26,039 bases of DNA from positions 1 to 26,039 of the forward strand of contig DASQNU010000199.1 in NCBI GenBank assembly GCA_035644815.1, given 5' to 3'. Source of the stretch: Brevibacillus_F sp035644815. GTDB lineage: Bacteria > Bacillota > Bacilli > Brevibacillales > Brevibacillaceae. The notes under the pieces are model-generated. The model was not told where the DNA came from and made no database searches. It worked only from the letters and a program-made list of their open reading frames with translations. The translations under genes were made by a program, and so were the position numbers. How positions within the stretch are numbered: position 1 is the first letter of the stretch; every line of letters begins with the position of its first letter. Positions 6,822 to 15,828 of this stretch are shown here, in pieces.

Positions 6822-8378
6822 ATGAGTGTATTAATTGTCGAAAATTTGTCCCATGCGTTTGCAGACCGCGTGTTGTTTCGCGATGTGTCGTTCCGTTTAC
6901 AGCCGGGCGACCGTGTTGGCCTGGTAGGGGCAAATGGAACCGGAAAATCGACCATGATGGGGATCATTACCGGACAGACCATGGCGGACTCGGGAAAAGT
7001 GGAATGGATGCCCAAAGTCCAATATGGCTATTTGGATCAACATACAAAGCTGCAACCCGGAAAAACGATCCGCGATGTCTTGAAGGATGCTTTTTTGCCA
7101 TTGTTTGAACTGGAAAAGGAGAACATGGAAATCGCCAATAAAATGGCAGAAGCTTCTCCAGAGGAGCTGGAAGAGCTGCTGGAGCGTATGGGCGAGATCC
7201 AGGATCGTTTGGAACACAGCGGTTTTTACCTGATCGATGCCAAGGTAGAGGAGATTTCCAATGCACTCGGGATCAGTGCGATCGGTCTGGATCGGGACGT
7301 CGCCTCCCTTTCCGGCGGACAGCGTACCAAAGTCCTTTTGGCCAAGCTGCTTCTGGAGCAACCGTCCGTACTGCTTTTGGACGAGCCGACCAACTACTTG
7401 GACGAGGAGCACATTGACTGGCTGAAAACGTATTTGAAAGAATATCCATATTCATTCATGCTGATCTCCCATGACACCTTCTTTATGAATGAAGTCGTGA
7501 ACGTCATTTATCATTTGGAATTTACCAAGCTGAATCGTTATACAGGCAACTACGATTCCTTCCTGGCTCAGTCGGAAACGAAGCGTTCCCAGCATTTCGA
7601 TGCGTATGAAAAGCAGCAGGAAGAGATCAATAAAATGGAAGACTTTATCGCGCGCAACAAAGCGCGTGCGTCTACCTCTGGCCGTGCCAAGAGCCGTCAG
7701 AAGCAGCTGGATCGCATGGATCGTATCGACAAACCGGAAACCGCCGCAAAGCCGACGTTCCAATTCAAAGAATCGCGTGCATCGGGGCGTTATGTCGTGG
7801 AAGCGGTTGACCTGGAAGTCGGCTACACACATCCGCTCATGCCAAAGCTGACGCTGTCCTTGGAGCGGGGCGAAAAAGTAGCGATTGTGGGAATGAACGG
7901 TGTGGGGAAATCGACGCTGTTGAAGACCCTTTTGGGTGTGATTCCTCCGTTGGGCGGTAAGCTGGAGCGCGGCGACTTCCTCCATCCTGCGTATTTCGAG
8001 CAGGAGGTCAAGCCGAAAAACGTAACCGCTTTGGAAGAAGTATGGAACGAATACCCGTCGATGAATAACCACGAGGTACGCGGCGCATTGGCTCGCTGTG
8101 GTTTGAAAAACGAGCATATCAATCGCCAGATGAGCGCGTTGTCCGGGGGCGAGCAAGCAAAAGTGCGCCTGTGCAAGCTGCTGCAGCGCGAGAGCAACTG
8201 GCTCCTGTTCGACGAGCCGACCAACCACTTGGACGTCGTGGCAAAAGAAGAATTGAAACGTGCGATGAAAGAATACAAGGGAACGATTCTGCTCGTCTCC
8301 CACGAACCGGAGTTCTATGAAGATTGGGTCACCAAAGTCTGGAACGTCGAGGAATGGGTTACCAAACAGACTAAATAA
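6822..8378 (+). CDS. ABC-F family ATPase (YkpA/YbiT-like ribosome-associated protein)
   Basis: This is a soluble protein of 518 residues with two ABC ATPase domains and no membrane segments, the ABC-F layout. Domain 1 has Walker A GANGTGKST, signature LSGGQRTKVLLAKLL and Walker B LLLDEPTNYLDE. Domain 2 has GMNGVGKST, LSGGEQAKVRLCKLL and LLFDEPTNHLD. They are joined by a charged helical linker (about residues 245-310) that in ABC-F proteins reaches the ribosomal peptidyl-transferase site. The sequence style is that of YkpA/YbiT-type housekeeping ABC-F factors rather than of known antibiotic-resistance members, but this is a judgement. The ATG at 6822 follows AGGAGG. The long structured leader is unusual for this class. 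Confidence 0.9.
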   Translation: MSVLIVENLSHAFADRVLFRDVSFRLQPGDRVGLVGANGTGKSTMMGIITGQTMADSGKVEWMPKVQYGYLDQHTKLQPGKTIRDVLKDAFLPLFELEKENMEIANKMAEASPEELEELLERMGEIQDRLEHSGFYLIDAKVEEISNALGISAIGLDRDVASLSGGQRTKVLLAKLLLEQPSVLLLDEPTNYLDEEHIDWLKTYLKEYPYSFMLISHDTFFMNEVVNVIYHLEFTKLNRYTGNYDSFLAQSETKRSQHFDAYEKQQEEINKMEDFIARNKARASTSGRAKSRQKQLDRMDRIDKPETAAKPTFQFKESRASGRYVVEAVDLEVGYTHPLMPKLTLSLERGEKVAIVGMNGVGKSTLLKTLLGVIPPLGGKLERGDFLHPAYFEQEVKPKNVTALEEVWNEYPSMNNHEVRGALARCGLKNEHINRQMSALSGGEQAKVRLCKLLQRESNWLLFDEPTNHLDVVAKEELKRAMKEYKGTILLVSHEPEFYEDWVTKVWNVEEWVTKQTK

Positions 8379-8405
8379 GCAACGTTTTTGGCTTCAAAAA
8401 AGAAG

Positions 8406-8446
8406 GGCCACTGGAATTCGCTTACGAATCCAGTGGCTTCTTTTTA
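8406..8446. terminator. Bidirectional terminator between ABC-F and MgtC-like genes
   Basis: GCCACTGG with CCAGTGGC plus TTCG/CGAA form a long stem with one bulged base. CTTCTTTTT follows on the plus strand and CTTCTTTTTT on the minus strand, so it serves the two converging genes. It overlaps the last codons of the MgtC-like gene. Confidence 0.85.
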
Positions 8447-8937
8447 GGCTCGGGATGCTTGACGATCCAACGTACCCGCCGTTTCTCCAGATAAGAACAG
8501 AGTCTGGCTAAAAGGTAAGTGGAGAAGACGGAAAAGATGACGATCCCATAAAAACCTGCTCCAATGCCAATGCCCACACCACCTGCGAAAAAGAGCATGG
8601 CGGCGGAGGTCAGTCCTTTGATATTCACTCCATCCTTGATAATCATACCAGCACCGAGAAAGCCAAGGCCTGTTACGATTTGGGCAGTCAGTCGCATCGG
8701 GTCCATCATGGTTCCACTGTTGGGACTGCTTAAGGACTTTACGGAATAGATCGAAATCAATGTGATGAGTGTGCAAGAAACGGCCACGTAGGTGTAAGTT
8801 TTCAGCCCGGCAGGCTTGTTGCGAAACGAGCGGTCCCATCCGATAAACAGACCGAGCAGGGCGCTGATCACGATGCGAAAATACATCTCCCATTCAGTGC
8901 CCATGTGCCCAATCAGGGTGAGATGCAAATTATCCAT
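8422..8937 (-). CDS. MgtC/SapB family membrane protein
   Basis: This is an integral membrane protein of 171 residues with about four or five hydrophobic segments. The family signature is clear: LLGLFIGWDRSFRNKPAGLK, then DPMRLTAQIVTGLGFLGAGM and the glycine-rich segment at residues 118-128. MgtC homologues affect magnesium homeostasis or membrane potential and inhibit the F-ATP synthase in some pathogens. In Bacillota the role is mostly undefined. The ATG at 8937 is chosen because GGGGGTGAT lies just upstream; the open frame extends further to 9084 without such a site. It diverges from the acyl-CoA ligase with a 174-base gap. The C-terminal domain found in true MgtC is missing, as in the shorter SapB/YhiD type. 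Confidence 0.88.
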   Translation of the reverse strand: MDNLHLTLIGHMGTEWEMYFRIVISALLGLFIGWDRSFRNKPAGLKTYTYVAVSCTLITLISIYSVKSLSSPNSGTMMDPMRLTAQIVTGLGFLGAGMIIKDGVNIKGLTSAAMLFFAGGVGIGIGAGFYGIVIFSVFSTYLLARLCSYLEKRRVRWIVKHPEPKKKPLDS

Positions 8938-9111
8938 TCGTATCACCCCCAAGAATATCCTCCAACCTATATCCATTAGCCTATGCGGCAACTTGCAAAG
9001 ATATGGGAAGAAAATAGGGGAAGTGGACAGAGGAAAAAGGAAAAGGAGGGTGCAGAAGCTAATATAGTAAAGAAGGAAGATCATTTCATGCCATGCAGGG
9101 GGAATGAGAAC

Positions 9112-10656
9112 ATGAACGAGATCAAGGCTTTACACATGACATTGACCGATATGCTCGAGGAAACATGTAAGCGCTTTCCTGAACGAAAAGCTGTTTATTT
9201 TAAGGGACACGAGATGGATTACCAGACGCTTCGCACCCAAGTAAGGCGGTTTGCCGCAGGTCTGAAACGTATGGGGATTGGCAAAGGAGATCGCGTGGCC
9301 ATCATGCTGCCCAACTGCCCGCAATACGTGGTTGCTTATTACGGGATTTTGCGGCTCGGTGGGATTGTGGTACAGATTAACCCCATGGCGGTTGCAGGAG
9401 AATTGGAGCATTTTCTAAGTGATTCAGGGGCCAAGGGGATCGTGCTGTATGCGCCGCTTACGGCAGTATTGGACACCGTACAGGCTGCTGGCGGCATCCA
9501 GGCGAAAATCGTGGTGGAGCTCATGCCGACGGAAAGCGAATATGGCCAAAATTATGTGAAATTTCAGTCGATTTTTATCGATGAAGAATTGGAAGAGGCA
9601 GCGGCGGTTAGGGCGGAGGATGTCGCTGTGTTGCAATATACCGGCGGTACGACCGGACGCTCCAAAGGAGCCATGCTGAGCCATCGCAACCTGGTGGCCA
9701 ATGCTTATCAATGTTATATCATCATGGGGGAAGAGCAAAAGGAGCAGGACCGTATCCTTACGGCGATCCCCTTGTTTCACGTATACGCGATGACGGTCTG
9801 CATGAACCTGGCCATTTGGGGCGGTTCGCAAATGATCATGCTTCCTCGATTTGATACCAACGAAGTGCTGGAGACCATTCGGGATACAAAACCAACCCTG
9901 TTTCCAGGTGTGCCTACGATGTATGTGGCGGTTAATGCGCATCCTCAGGCGGTAGAGTACGGCATTTCCTCCATCCGCCTGTGTGTCAGCGGATCGGCGC
10001 CCCTGCCTGTAGAGGTGATCAATGCGTTTGAGGCCAAGACCAAGGGCATGATTATTGAAGGGTACGGGCTGTCTGAGGCTTCTCCCGTGACTCATTTCAA
10101 TCCCATGGATAAGCGTAAAGCAGGCTCGGTCGGCAAACCGATCCCGCTGACGGAGTCCAAAATCGTCAGCTTGCAGGATGGCGCAGAGCTGGGGCCAAAT
10201 GAATACGGAGAGCTGGTCGTGCGAGGACCGCAAGTCATGAACGGCTATTGGGGGCTTGCGGAGGAAACAGCAGCGACCATTCAGGATGGCTGGCTGTACA
10301 CCGGAGATATCGCGACAAGAGATGAAGACGGCTATTATTATATCGTGGACCGGAAAAAAGATCTGATCATTGCTGGGGGTTATAATGTCTACCCGCGGGA
10401 AGTGGAAGAAGTGCTCTACCAGCATCCGGGCATTTTGGAAGCCGTGGTGATCGGTGTACCTGACGCCTATCGGGGGGAAACGGTCAAGGCGGTGATCGTT
10501 TCCAAGCAGAATGCCAGCCTGACGGCGGAAGAGGTGGACGCCTATTGCCGGAAGCACATGGCTGCATACAAAGTTCCCCGAATCATCGAGTTTCGCGATG
10601 CCTTGCCAAAGACGGCAGTCGGTAAAATTCTACGCCGTCTGCTCCGGGAAGCATAG
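9112..10656 (+). CDS. AMP-dependent acyl-CoA synthetase (long-chain fatty acid-CoA ligase-like)
   Basis: This protein activates a carboxylic acid to its acyl-adenylate and then to acyl-CoA. It has 514 residues, the normal ANL-superfamily length. It shows the ATP-binding loop YTGGTTGRSKGAMLSH, the adenine-contact GYGLSEASP, the YTGD motif, the hinge DRKKDLIIAGGYNVYP and the C-terminal catalytic lysine in PKTAVGKILRR. The ATG at 9112 follows AGGGGGAATGAGAAC; an in-frame GTG/ATG further upstream (8983) lacks a ribosome binding site. The sequence is closest in feel to FadD/LcfB-type ligases for medium- or long-chain acids. It stands alone between a divergent MgtC-like gene and its own terminator, so no pathway partner is suggested. 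Confidence 0.9.
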   Translation: MNEIKALHMTLTDMLEETCKRFPERKAVYFKGHEMDYQTLRTQVRRFAAGLKRMGIGKGDRVAIMLPNCPQYVVAYYGILRLGGIVVQINPMAVAGELEHFLSDSGAKGIVLYAPLTAVLDTVQAAGGIQAKIVVELMPTESEYGQNYVKFQSIFIDEELEEAAAVRAEDVAVLQYTGGTTGRSKGAMLSHRNLVANAYQCYIIMGEEQKEQDRILTAIPLFHVYAMTVCMNLAIWGGSQMIMLPRFDTNEVLETIRDTKPTLFPGVPTMYVAVNAHPQAVEYGISSIRLCVSGSAPLPVEVINAFEAKTKGMIIEGYGLSEASPVTHFNPMDKRKAGSVGKPIPLTESKIVSLQDGAELGPNEYGELVVRGPQVMNGYWGLAEETAATIQDGWLYTGDIATRDEDGYYYIVDRKKDLIIAGGYNVYPREVEEVLYQHPGILEAVVIGVPDAYRGETVKAVIVSKQNASLTAEEVDAYCRKHMAAYKVPRIIEFRDALPKTAVGKILRRLLREA

Positions 10657-10682
10657 CTTGCGGTTAATTGCATAGGAAGAAG

Positions 10683-10721
10683 ACACCATCCCCTATCTCG
10701 CGAGGGCGATGGTGTTTTTTT
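10683..10721 (+). terminator. Terminator of the acyl-CoA ligase gene
   Basis: CACCATC pairs with GATGGTG around a GC-rich loop, followed by seven T, 27 bases after the stop codon. Confidence 0.85.
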
Positions 10722-10805
10722 GTGAGTGATTCCATCATGTTTCACTAGGGACGGAAACGGGTACTGAATAAGACGAGAAAAAGCACGAGTGACGGAGGAA
10801 CATAT

Positions 10806-13475
10806 ATGGACGTCCACAACGACCGCCCAAGGCTGGTGGTTTCCTCTTTGGGGTGGGCCATCTTAACCATATTATTTATTGGATCGGCGGAATGGAAAGT
10901 GCCGTTTATTTTCGGAGCAAGTCTTACGCTAACCGGGGTATTTGGCTATCTCATCGCTGGGATCTACGGATGGAGAGGGATGCTGCCGACGATCGCGGTC
11001 TATCTGGCAGTCGATTCCCTGATAGATGAAGTAACACTGATAGATGTGATGCATATTGTCGAATATTTATGCATTTCATTCTTGCTTCCCTTTCGTAATA
11101 TTCATGCAGTTGTGTGGGCCTTGTTTTTTTGGCTGATCGCCAGTGGTCCCTTATATGCGTATACCCTTGCACAAGCAGAGGCGGGGATTTCCTCACCGCA
11201 TCACACCTACTTACCCATTTTGATGCTCGCTTCCAACGGGCTCATTGGGGCTCTGGTCGCGGACATCGTCATGACACTGCGGATCTGGGCTGGAAAAAAG
11301 AGAGCGGCAATACACAAAAACCAGACCGTATCGATTAGCTCAATCTTGTTTTTACTGATCACATTAGCGGTTGTTGGGCCTTTTCTCTTTGTCATGATGA
11401 TCGACGGGATCTCGATGGAACAGGATGTCGAGAATCGAGCGTACCAATTGGCGGCCTCACAATCCAGTCATATTGTGGAGTTCCTGAAGAAGCAGGAGGG
11501 GAAGGATATGCGCGGATTATTGCTGCACTCCATGCTGGAGCGAGGCAAGTTGCGCGAGTTTCTGACCACAAGCAATTTTGAAGGGTTGATGGAAATCACC
11601 GTTACGGGGCCGTATGATGATGTGATCGCAAGCACTTCCCACCAGTACCCTTATGATGCGTATGCGAGCTGGCGCAAGGGAGGAAATGTGACGGAGATTG
11701 AAGCTGGCTTTTATCGTTGGTTACCTGATAATCGACGCTATACCTTCGATATGATGCGCTGGCGGGAAGGATTTTTTGTCTTCGAGCAAAAGGTCCAAGA
11801 TCATCCTTTTACGGTGATTACCAAAGTGCCGATCCAAAAATATCATGAACAAATCAGTAAAGATTTCGCGAACCGTTTTCTTTTCATGATTCTGTTTTGT
11901 TTGGTATCTTTAGGCCTCTCCGCGCTAATCATTCAAATCATCATGAAGTATTTGTCCAAGCTGGCGCAGTTCACGACGAATCTTCCTGATAAATTGGCAA
12001 ACCATGAAGCATTGGAATGGAAGCCGTCTCCCATCAAGGAGTTCATGTCGCTCTCGCAAAACTTCCGCATGATGGCGGAGCGGGTTGCCGAGATGTTTGC
12101 AAGTCTGGAAGGTACCAACCAGAAGCTGAACGAGAAAACGCAAATGCTGCAAAAATCAGAAGAGCAATTAAATCAGCTTGCATTTTACGATACCTTGACG
12201 GGGCTGCCGAATCGTCATGCGTTCACGTCACATCTGCAGAAGATGCTCGAGAACCTGAAAGCAGACGAAAGGATCGCTATCATGTTTCTTGATCTCGACC
12301 GATTCAAGCAAGTGAATGATACGTTGGGACATGAGTCCGGAGATCTGCTGCTGCGGGAGGCTAGTAAACGTATTCAATCTGTCATCCCTGATGCAGCAGG
12401 TACGATGGCTGCGCGCTTAGGTGGAGACGAGTTTGTGATCGTAATGCCGATTCGTCAAGAGACAGAAGCATCCGAGGTTGCCAATGAAGTCATCCGGGTA
12501 CTGACGAGCTCTATTATGCTGGGTATGCACGAAGTCTATGTGGGAACCAGCATCGGGATCAGCTTGGCGCCGGACAATGGCCGGGACCTGACGGATATTC
12601 TGAAGAAAGCGGATATGGCCATGTATGCGGCCAAAAACATGGGTGGCGCGTCCTACCGTTTTTATTCCGAGGTACCGATGGAACATGCAGCGGAGAGCAT
12701 GATGCTGGAGACCCATATGCGTAAAGCGCTGGAGCGGGATGAATTCCTGCTGCATTATCAGCCGATCGTGGATCAAGAAGGGCAAATGAAAGGCATGGAA
12801 GCGCTGATACGCTGGAAGCATCCGGAAAAAGGCTTCATTACGCCTGACAAATTTATTCCGCTGGCCGAAAAGACAGGTTTCATCTTATCGCTGGGCGAGT
12901 GGATTCTGCGGACCGCCTGTCAGCAGAGTAAAAAATGGCAAGAGGAAGGGTATCCTCCAAAGTTCGTATCCGTGAACATTTCCATGCGTCAGTTTTATGA
13001 CGTTCACTTTTTGGACAGGGTGCGCCGCATTCTAGAGGAAACAGGCTTGAATCCGTCGTGGTTGGTCATGGAGATAACGGAAGGCTTTACGGCCAATGAT
13101 CCTGATCAGGCATTAGCGATCATTGGTGAATTGAATGAGATGGGGATTAAGCTTTCAATCGACGACTTCGGAACGGGATATTCGTCTCTGAACCGTCTGA
13201 AGCAGCTTCCCATCTATTCCCTGAAAATTGATCGGAGCTTTGTCAGCGATGTCGATAAGGATCACAGCAATGCTTCTATCGTGCAGGCTATCATCCATAT
13301 GGCGCATGCGCTGGAGCTGATCACGGTGGCAGAAGGAATCGAAACAGAGCAGGAATTGCAGTTTTTACAAGCATTGAAATGTGACAGAATGCAGGGATAT
13401 CTTTTCAGCAAGCCAATCAGTGTGGAGGCAATGACGGAGCTCCTCGCTGGGGAACGGAGAAACAGGAGGGAGTAG
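10806..13475 (+). CDS. Membrane-bound GGDEF-EAL protein with predicted extracytoplasmic sensor region
   Basis: This is a c-di-GMP turnover protein of 889 residues. Six or so N-terminal hydrophobic segments (about 10-160) are followed by a membrane helix at 176-198. Then comes a polar stretch of about 150 residues (200-350), likely outside the cell, another membrane helix (354-380), a HAMP-like linker and coil, a GGDEF domain (about 455-615) and an EAL domain (about 635-880). The active motif GGDEF (539-543) is intact. No RxxD inhibitory site precedes it. The EAL motif (665-667), DDFGTGYSSL (786-795), the KID lysine and AEGIE are intact, so both activities are possible and the net direction cannot be told. 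The lipoprotein gene starts four bases after the stop, implying a joint sensing unit. Confidence 0.93.
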   Translation: MDVHNDRPRLVVSSLGWAILTILFIGSAEWKVPFIFGASLTLTGVFGYLIAGIYGWRGMLPTIAVYLAVDSLIDEVTLIDVMHIVEYLCISFLLPFRNIHAVVWALFFWLIASGPLYAYTLAQAEAGISSPHHTYLPILMLASNGLIGALVADIVMTLRIWAGKKRAAIHKNQTVSISSILFLLITLAVVGPFLFVMMIDGISMEQDVENRAYQLAASQSSHIVEFLKKQEGKDMRGLLLHSMLERGKLREFLTTSNFEGLMEITVTGPYDDVIASTSHQYPYDAYASWRKGGNVTEIEAGFYRWLPDNRRYTFDMMRWREGFFVFEQKVQDHPFTVITKVPIQKYHEQISKDFANRFLFMILFCLVSLGLSALIIQIIMKYLSKLAQFTTNLPDKLANHEALEWKPSPIKEFMSLSQNFRMMAERVAEMFASLEGTNQKLNEKTQMLQKSEEQLNQLAFYDTLTGLPNRHAFTSHLQKMLENLKADERIAIMFLDLDRFKQVNDTLGHESGDLLLREASKRIQSVIPDAAGTMAARLGGDEFVIVMPIRQETEASEVANEVIRVLTSSIMLGMHEVYVGTSIGISLAPDNGRDLTDILKKADMAMYAAKNMGGASYRFYSEVPMEHAAESMMLETHMRKALERDEFLLHYQPIVDQEGQMKGMEALIRWKHPEKGFITPDKFIPLAEKTGFILSLGEWILRTACQQSKKWQEEGYPPKFVSVNISMRQFYDVHFLDRVRRILEETGLNPSWLVMEITEGFTANDPDQALAIIGELNEMGIKLSIDDFGTGYSSLNRLKQLPIYSLKIDRSFVSDVDKDHSNASIVQAIIHMAHALELITVAEGIETEQELQFLQALKCDRMQGYLFSKPISVEAMTELLAGERRNRRE

Positions 13476-13478
13476 CGG

Positions 13479-14834
13479 ATGAAAAAAATAAGCGTTGTCT
13501 GGTCCCTGCTTGTCACTTGTATGACCTTGATCACGGGATGTACGGAGATGCCGTCAGCTCCACAGTCACCCACTATCGAACATGCGGTGGAAAAGGAACT
13601 GCAGCAGTTGCCTTTCCAACAGTCCGAGAGAGTCAGGCTGCGTCTGTGGGTCTCCGGAAATGGATGGGATGAGCATGTTGAAGCTTATGAACGTCAGCAT
13701 CCGGAGATTGATATTGTGTTAACCCGTAATGATAGGGAGGAGCATAAGGAAAAAACGCTGGATGCTTTGGCACATCGTCGAGCACCGGACCTTTTTGTTA
13801 TCAACAAAGAAGCTTTGGGGGATTTTTCCGCCATCTCGGGACTTGCCGATTTGCGACAGTTACCCTTTCAGGCGGATACCTTCAAGAAAGATGTCCCCCC
13901 TGCCTTGTGGCAAACGACGCAGAGCTTTGACGAAAAGCGGATGTTCGCCTTTCCATTGTCAACTTCACCGCTTGTGACCTATTATCGAGCGGATATTCTC
14001 GCGCAGTTTGGCTTTCCGACAGAGCCAGAAGAATTGGCACGATATATGGAAATTCCAGACAACTGGATGAAAATGGCCAAGACCTTGGCGGAGCATGGGT
14101 ACTATATCAACGACCGGGCGGACACTCCTTTCTTTCTGTATCGATCAACAACGGGAGTGTTTGACGACCAACTGCGGTTTACGGGTGGCGGTCATTTTTA
14201 TTCTGCTTATTATCTGTCCAGAAAAGTAAAGCAAGGCGGCTACGACGCGAAATTGCACGGACACGTGGAAGATGAGCATCCCGAGCAGTATCTGCTTCGC
14301 ACCGGATCCATGGCGATGATCTATCGCGGAGCGGACGAAAATGAGTTGATCCGGAACATTATCCCTGAGACCGCAGGGAAATGGAGAGTAACAAGATTGC
14401 CTTTTCATTTGAGCGGATGGGCGGGATCTTCTTCTATTGCCGTCAGCCAGTATTCCTCTTACAAGGAGCATGCATGGGATTTTATCCAGTTCATGATGAA
14501 ACGCCAAGTGACATCGGGAAGTGTACCCGCATATATTCCCACACGTAATGAGGTGGAACGGGACCAAAACGGCAATCCTTTTTTCGGGGGACAGCAGGTA
14601 GAACGGCTTTTTGTTCAGATAGCCAGCCAAATGAAGGAATTTTTGCCGACACCGTTAGATACAAAAGTAGAAAGAAGTTTGGATGACGGAATCAGGCATT
14701 CGATGATGAAAAATGAGGATGCTGCTACAGCGATCACGAGCATCATTGCACAGGTAAAGAGGGAGACAGCGAAAGACCGCGAGATTTTGCTGAAGGAACT
14801 GAATCTGCTTCAGCATGCAAAGCCTGCGCCTTAA
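13479..14834 (+). CDS. Extracellular solute-binding lipoprotein (family 1, sugar-type), orphan partner of GGDEF-EAL protein
   Basis: This is a secreted lipoprotein of 451 residues. The signal peptide is MKKISVVWSLLVTCMTLITG with the lipobox cysteine at residue 21. The mature protein has the order of a family-1 (MalE-like) binding protein: RLRLWVSGNGWDEHVEAYERQ, a segment APDLFVINK, FPLSTSPLVTYYRADIL, then GSMAMIYRG and the WAGSSSIAVSQYS hinge region. The start is preceded by CAGGAGGGAGTAGCGG. No permease or ATPase gene is near. Its only partner is the GGDEF-EAL receptor, so it more likely presents a ligand to that receptor than feeds a transporter (inference). The ligand is unknown. The nearest known analogy is NspS-MbaA of Vibrio cholerae, where a binding protein steers a GGDEF-EAL enzyme. 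Confidence 0.87.
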   Translation: MKKISVVWSLLVTCMTLITGCTEMPSAPQSPTIEHAVEKELQQLPFQQSERVRLRLWVSGNGWDEHVEAYERQHPEIDIVLTRNDREEHKEKTLDALAHRRAPDLFVINKEALGDFSAISGLADLRQLPFQADTFKKDVPPALWQTTQSFDEKRMFAFPLSTSPLVTYYRADILAQFGFPTEPEELARYMEIPDNWMKMAKTLAEHGYYINDRADTPFFLYRSTTGVFDDQLRFTGGGHFYSAYYLSRKVKQGGYDAKLHGHVEDEHPEQYLLRTGSMAMIYRGADENELIRNIIPETAGKWRVTRLPFHLSGWAGSSSIAVSQYSSYKEHAWDFIQFMMKRQVTSGSVPAYIPTRNEVERDQNGNPFFGGQQVERLFVQIASQMKEFLPTPLDTKVERSLDDGIRHSMMKNEDAATAITSIIAQVKRETAKDREILLKELNLLQHAKPAP

Positions 14835-14863
14835 TGAAAGACAAGGGTACCAGCTTTATAGGG

Positions 14864-14891
14864 TGGCTACACAAAGTCTTTGACGTAGCCA
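14864..14891 (+). other. Hairpin after the binding-lipoprotein gene
   Basis: TGGCTAC (14864-14870) and GTAGCCA (14885-14891) are perfect arms, 30 bases after the stop codon. No T tract follows. It could be a weak transcript end or mRNA 3' protection. Confidence 0.4.
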
Positions 14892-14910
14892 TGGAAATGA
14901 GAGATTTATC

Positions 14911-14946
14911 AAAAAAGGGTGGCCAGCATATGCTTGGGCCACCCTC
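14911..14946 (-). terminator. Terminator of the GNAT acetyltransferase gene
   Basis: Read on the minus strand, GGGTGGCCC pairs with GGCCACCC and is followed by TTTTTTGATAAA. On the plus strand the tail is only TCTTCATT, so it mainly serves the minus-strand gene ending at 14978. Confidence 0.82.
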
Positions 14947-14977
14947 TTCATTGATCGGAGCTGAGAGCTGTTATTCC

Positions 14978-15541
14978 TTACTTTTTCACGGGAGAGCCGC
15001 TCATGGACCATTCACTGCGCAACAAAGAAAACATGTGCAAATCGACCAGTACCCCTTTTGACTTTTCATATTGCCGCAATAGACCTTCTTCTACAAACCG
15101 CAGCTTTTTCAGTACTTTCACCGAGTTCGTATTTTCCGGTTCTACCTTTGCCTCAATGCGATTAAGTCCCAGCTCTTGAAAACCAAAGGCGAGCAGAGCG
15201 TGTAAGGCTTCCGTGATATAACCGTAGCCCCAGTAGGGATAACCCAGCTCATATCCGATTTCCGCTCTTTCATTTTCAAAATCAAGGTAATTGAAACCGC
15301 ATGAACCAATGATCAAATCGTTTGGTTTCAATTGAATGGTCCAACGGCAAGCTTTCCCTTCCTGCCCCAGTTCTTGAAGCAGCGCGATCATTTCCTCCGC
15401 CTGCTTCACATCTGTAAATGCAGCAATGTTCATGTGTCTGGTAACTTTGGAATCGGACCAGATCGCATACAAGCCCTTGGCATCTTCCACATGAATGGGC
15501 TTTAATTGCAATCGCTCAGTTGTGATTGGTTGCATGTTCAT
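14978..15541 (-). CDS. GNAT family N-acetyltransferase (RimJ/RimL-like)
   Basis: This is an acetyl-CoA-dependent N-acetyltransferase of 187 residues, the usual RimJ/RimL-type length. It begins MNMQPITTERLQLKPIHVED, the typical first strand of that group. It carries the acetyl-CoA pyrophosphate loop in YPYWGYGYITEAL and the following helix HALLAFGFQELGLNRIEAKV, then the C-terminal segment NTNSVKVLKKLRFVEEG. The ATG at 15541 follows AAGGGG. The frame stays open upstream to about 16033, but that part overlaps the divergent FMN-reductase gene and shows no family resemblance. The target may be a ribosomal protein N-terminus, another protein or a small amine; the sequence does not decide. Confidence 0.88.
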   Translation of the reverse strand: MNMQPITTERLQLKPIHVEDAKGLYAIWSDSKVTRHMNIAAFTDVKQAEEMIALLQELGQEGKACRWTIQLKPNDLIIGSCGFNYLDFENERAEIGYELGYPYWGYGYITEALHALLAFGFQELGLNRIEAKVEPENTNSVKVLKKLRFVEEGLLRQYEKSKGVLVDLHMFSLLRSEWSMSGSPVKK

Positions 15542-15730
15542 AACTGTACCCCTTGTTTGTTTAATCTGAAGGTACTGTACCGTTATCTGGGCATCATTCA
15601 GTCCTTTCATAAAAGGAATGGCAAACATATCCAGTATAGTCGGGGAAAACGATTTCGCCAAGTCTTTTGGCGGCCGAGCGATCATTCTGGCATGGGTTTT
15701 CCAGATCAGCATGAGACGATCGGTTTTTTC

Positions 15731-15784
15731 AATTGATTCCATCAATTTTATTCGTTTTTTTCGAAGACGTCTCCAATCTATAAT
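15731..15784 (+). promoter_or_regulatory. Promoter region of the FMN reductase gene with an upstream perfect palindrome
   Basis: TATAAT (15779-15784) is a consensus -10 with predicted start near 15791. No good -35 lies 17 bases upstream. AATTGAT/ATCAATT with a 3-base centre (15731-15747) lies about 52 bases before the start and may be an activator site. The remaining divergent gap (15542-15730) shows no convincing gene. Confidence 0.45.
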
Positions 15785-15828
15785 GAGGTAATGTCTGAAA
15801 CGAACATGAACAAAAGGAGCGAGCATCG

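Noticed and set aside
7452..8303. Minus-strand open frame (283 codons) opposite the ABC-F gene
   Set aside because: Shadow of a strongly conserved coding gene, without start signals or domain.
9424..10557. Long minus-strand open frame (377 codons) opposite the acyl-CoA ligase
   Set aside because: It is the antisense of a clearly conserved ligase gene, has no ribosome binding site and no recognisable family; composition (many His, Arg, Gln) is typical of an antisense shadow.
13479..14834. Ordinary sugar ABC importer component
   Set aside because: No permease or ATPase gene follows; the next genes are a terminator and an opposite-strand acetyltransferase.
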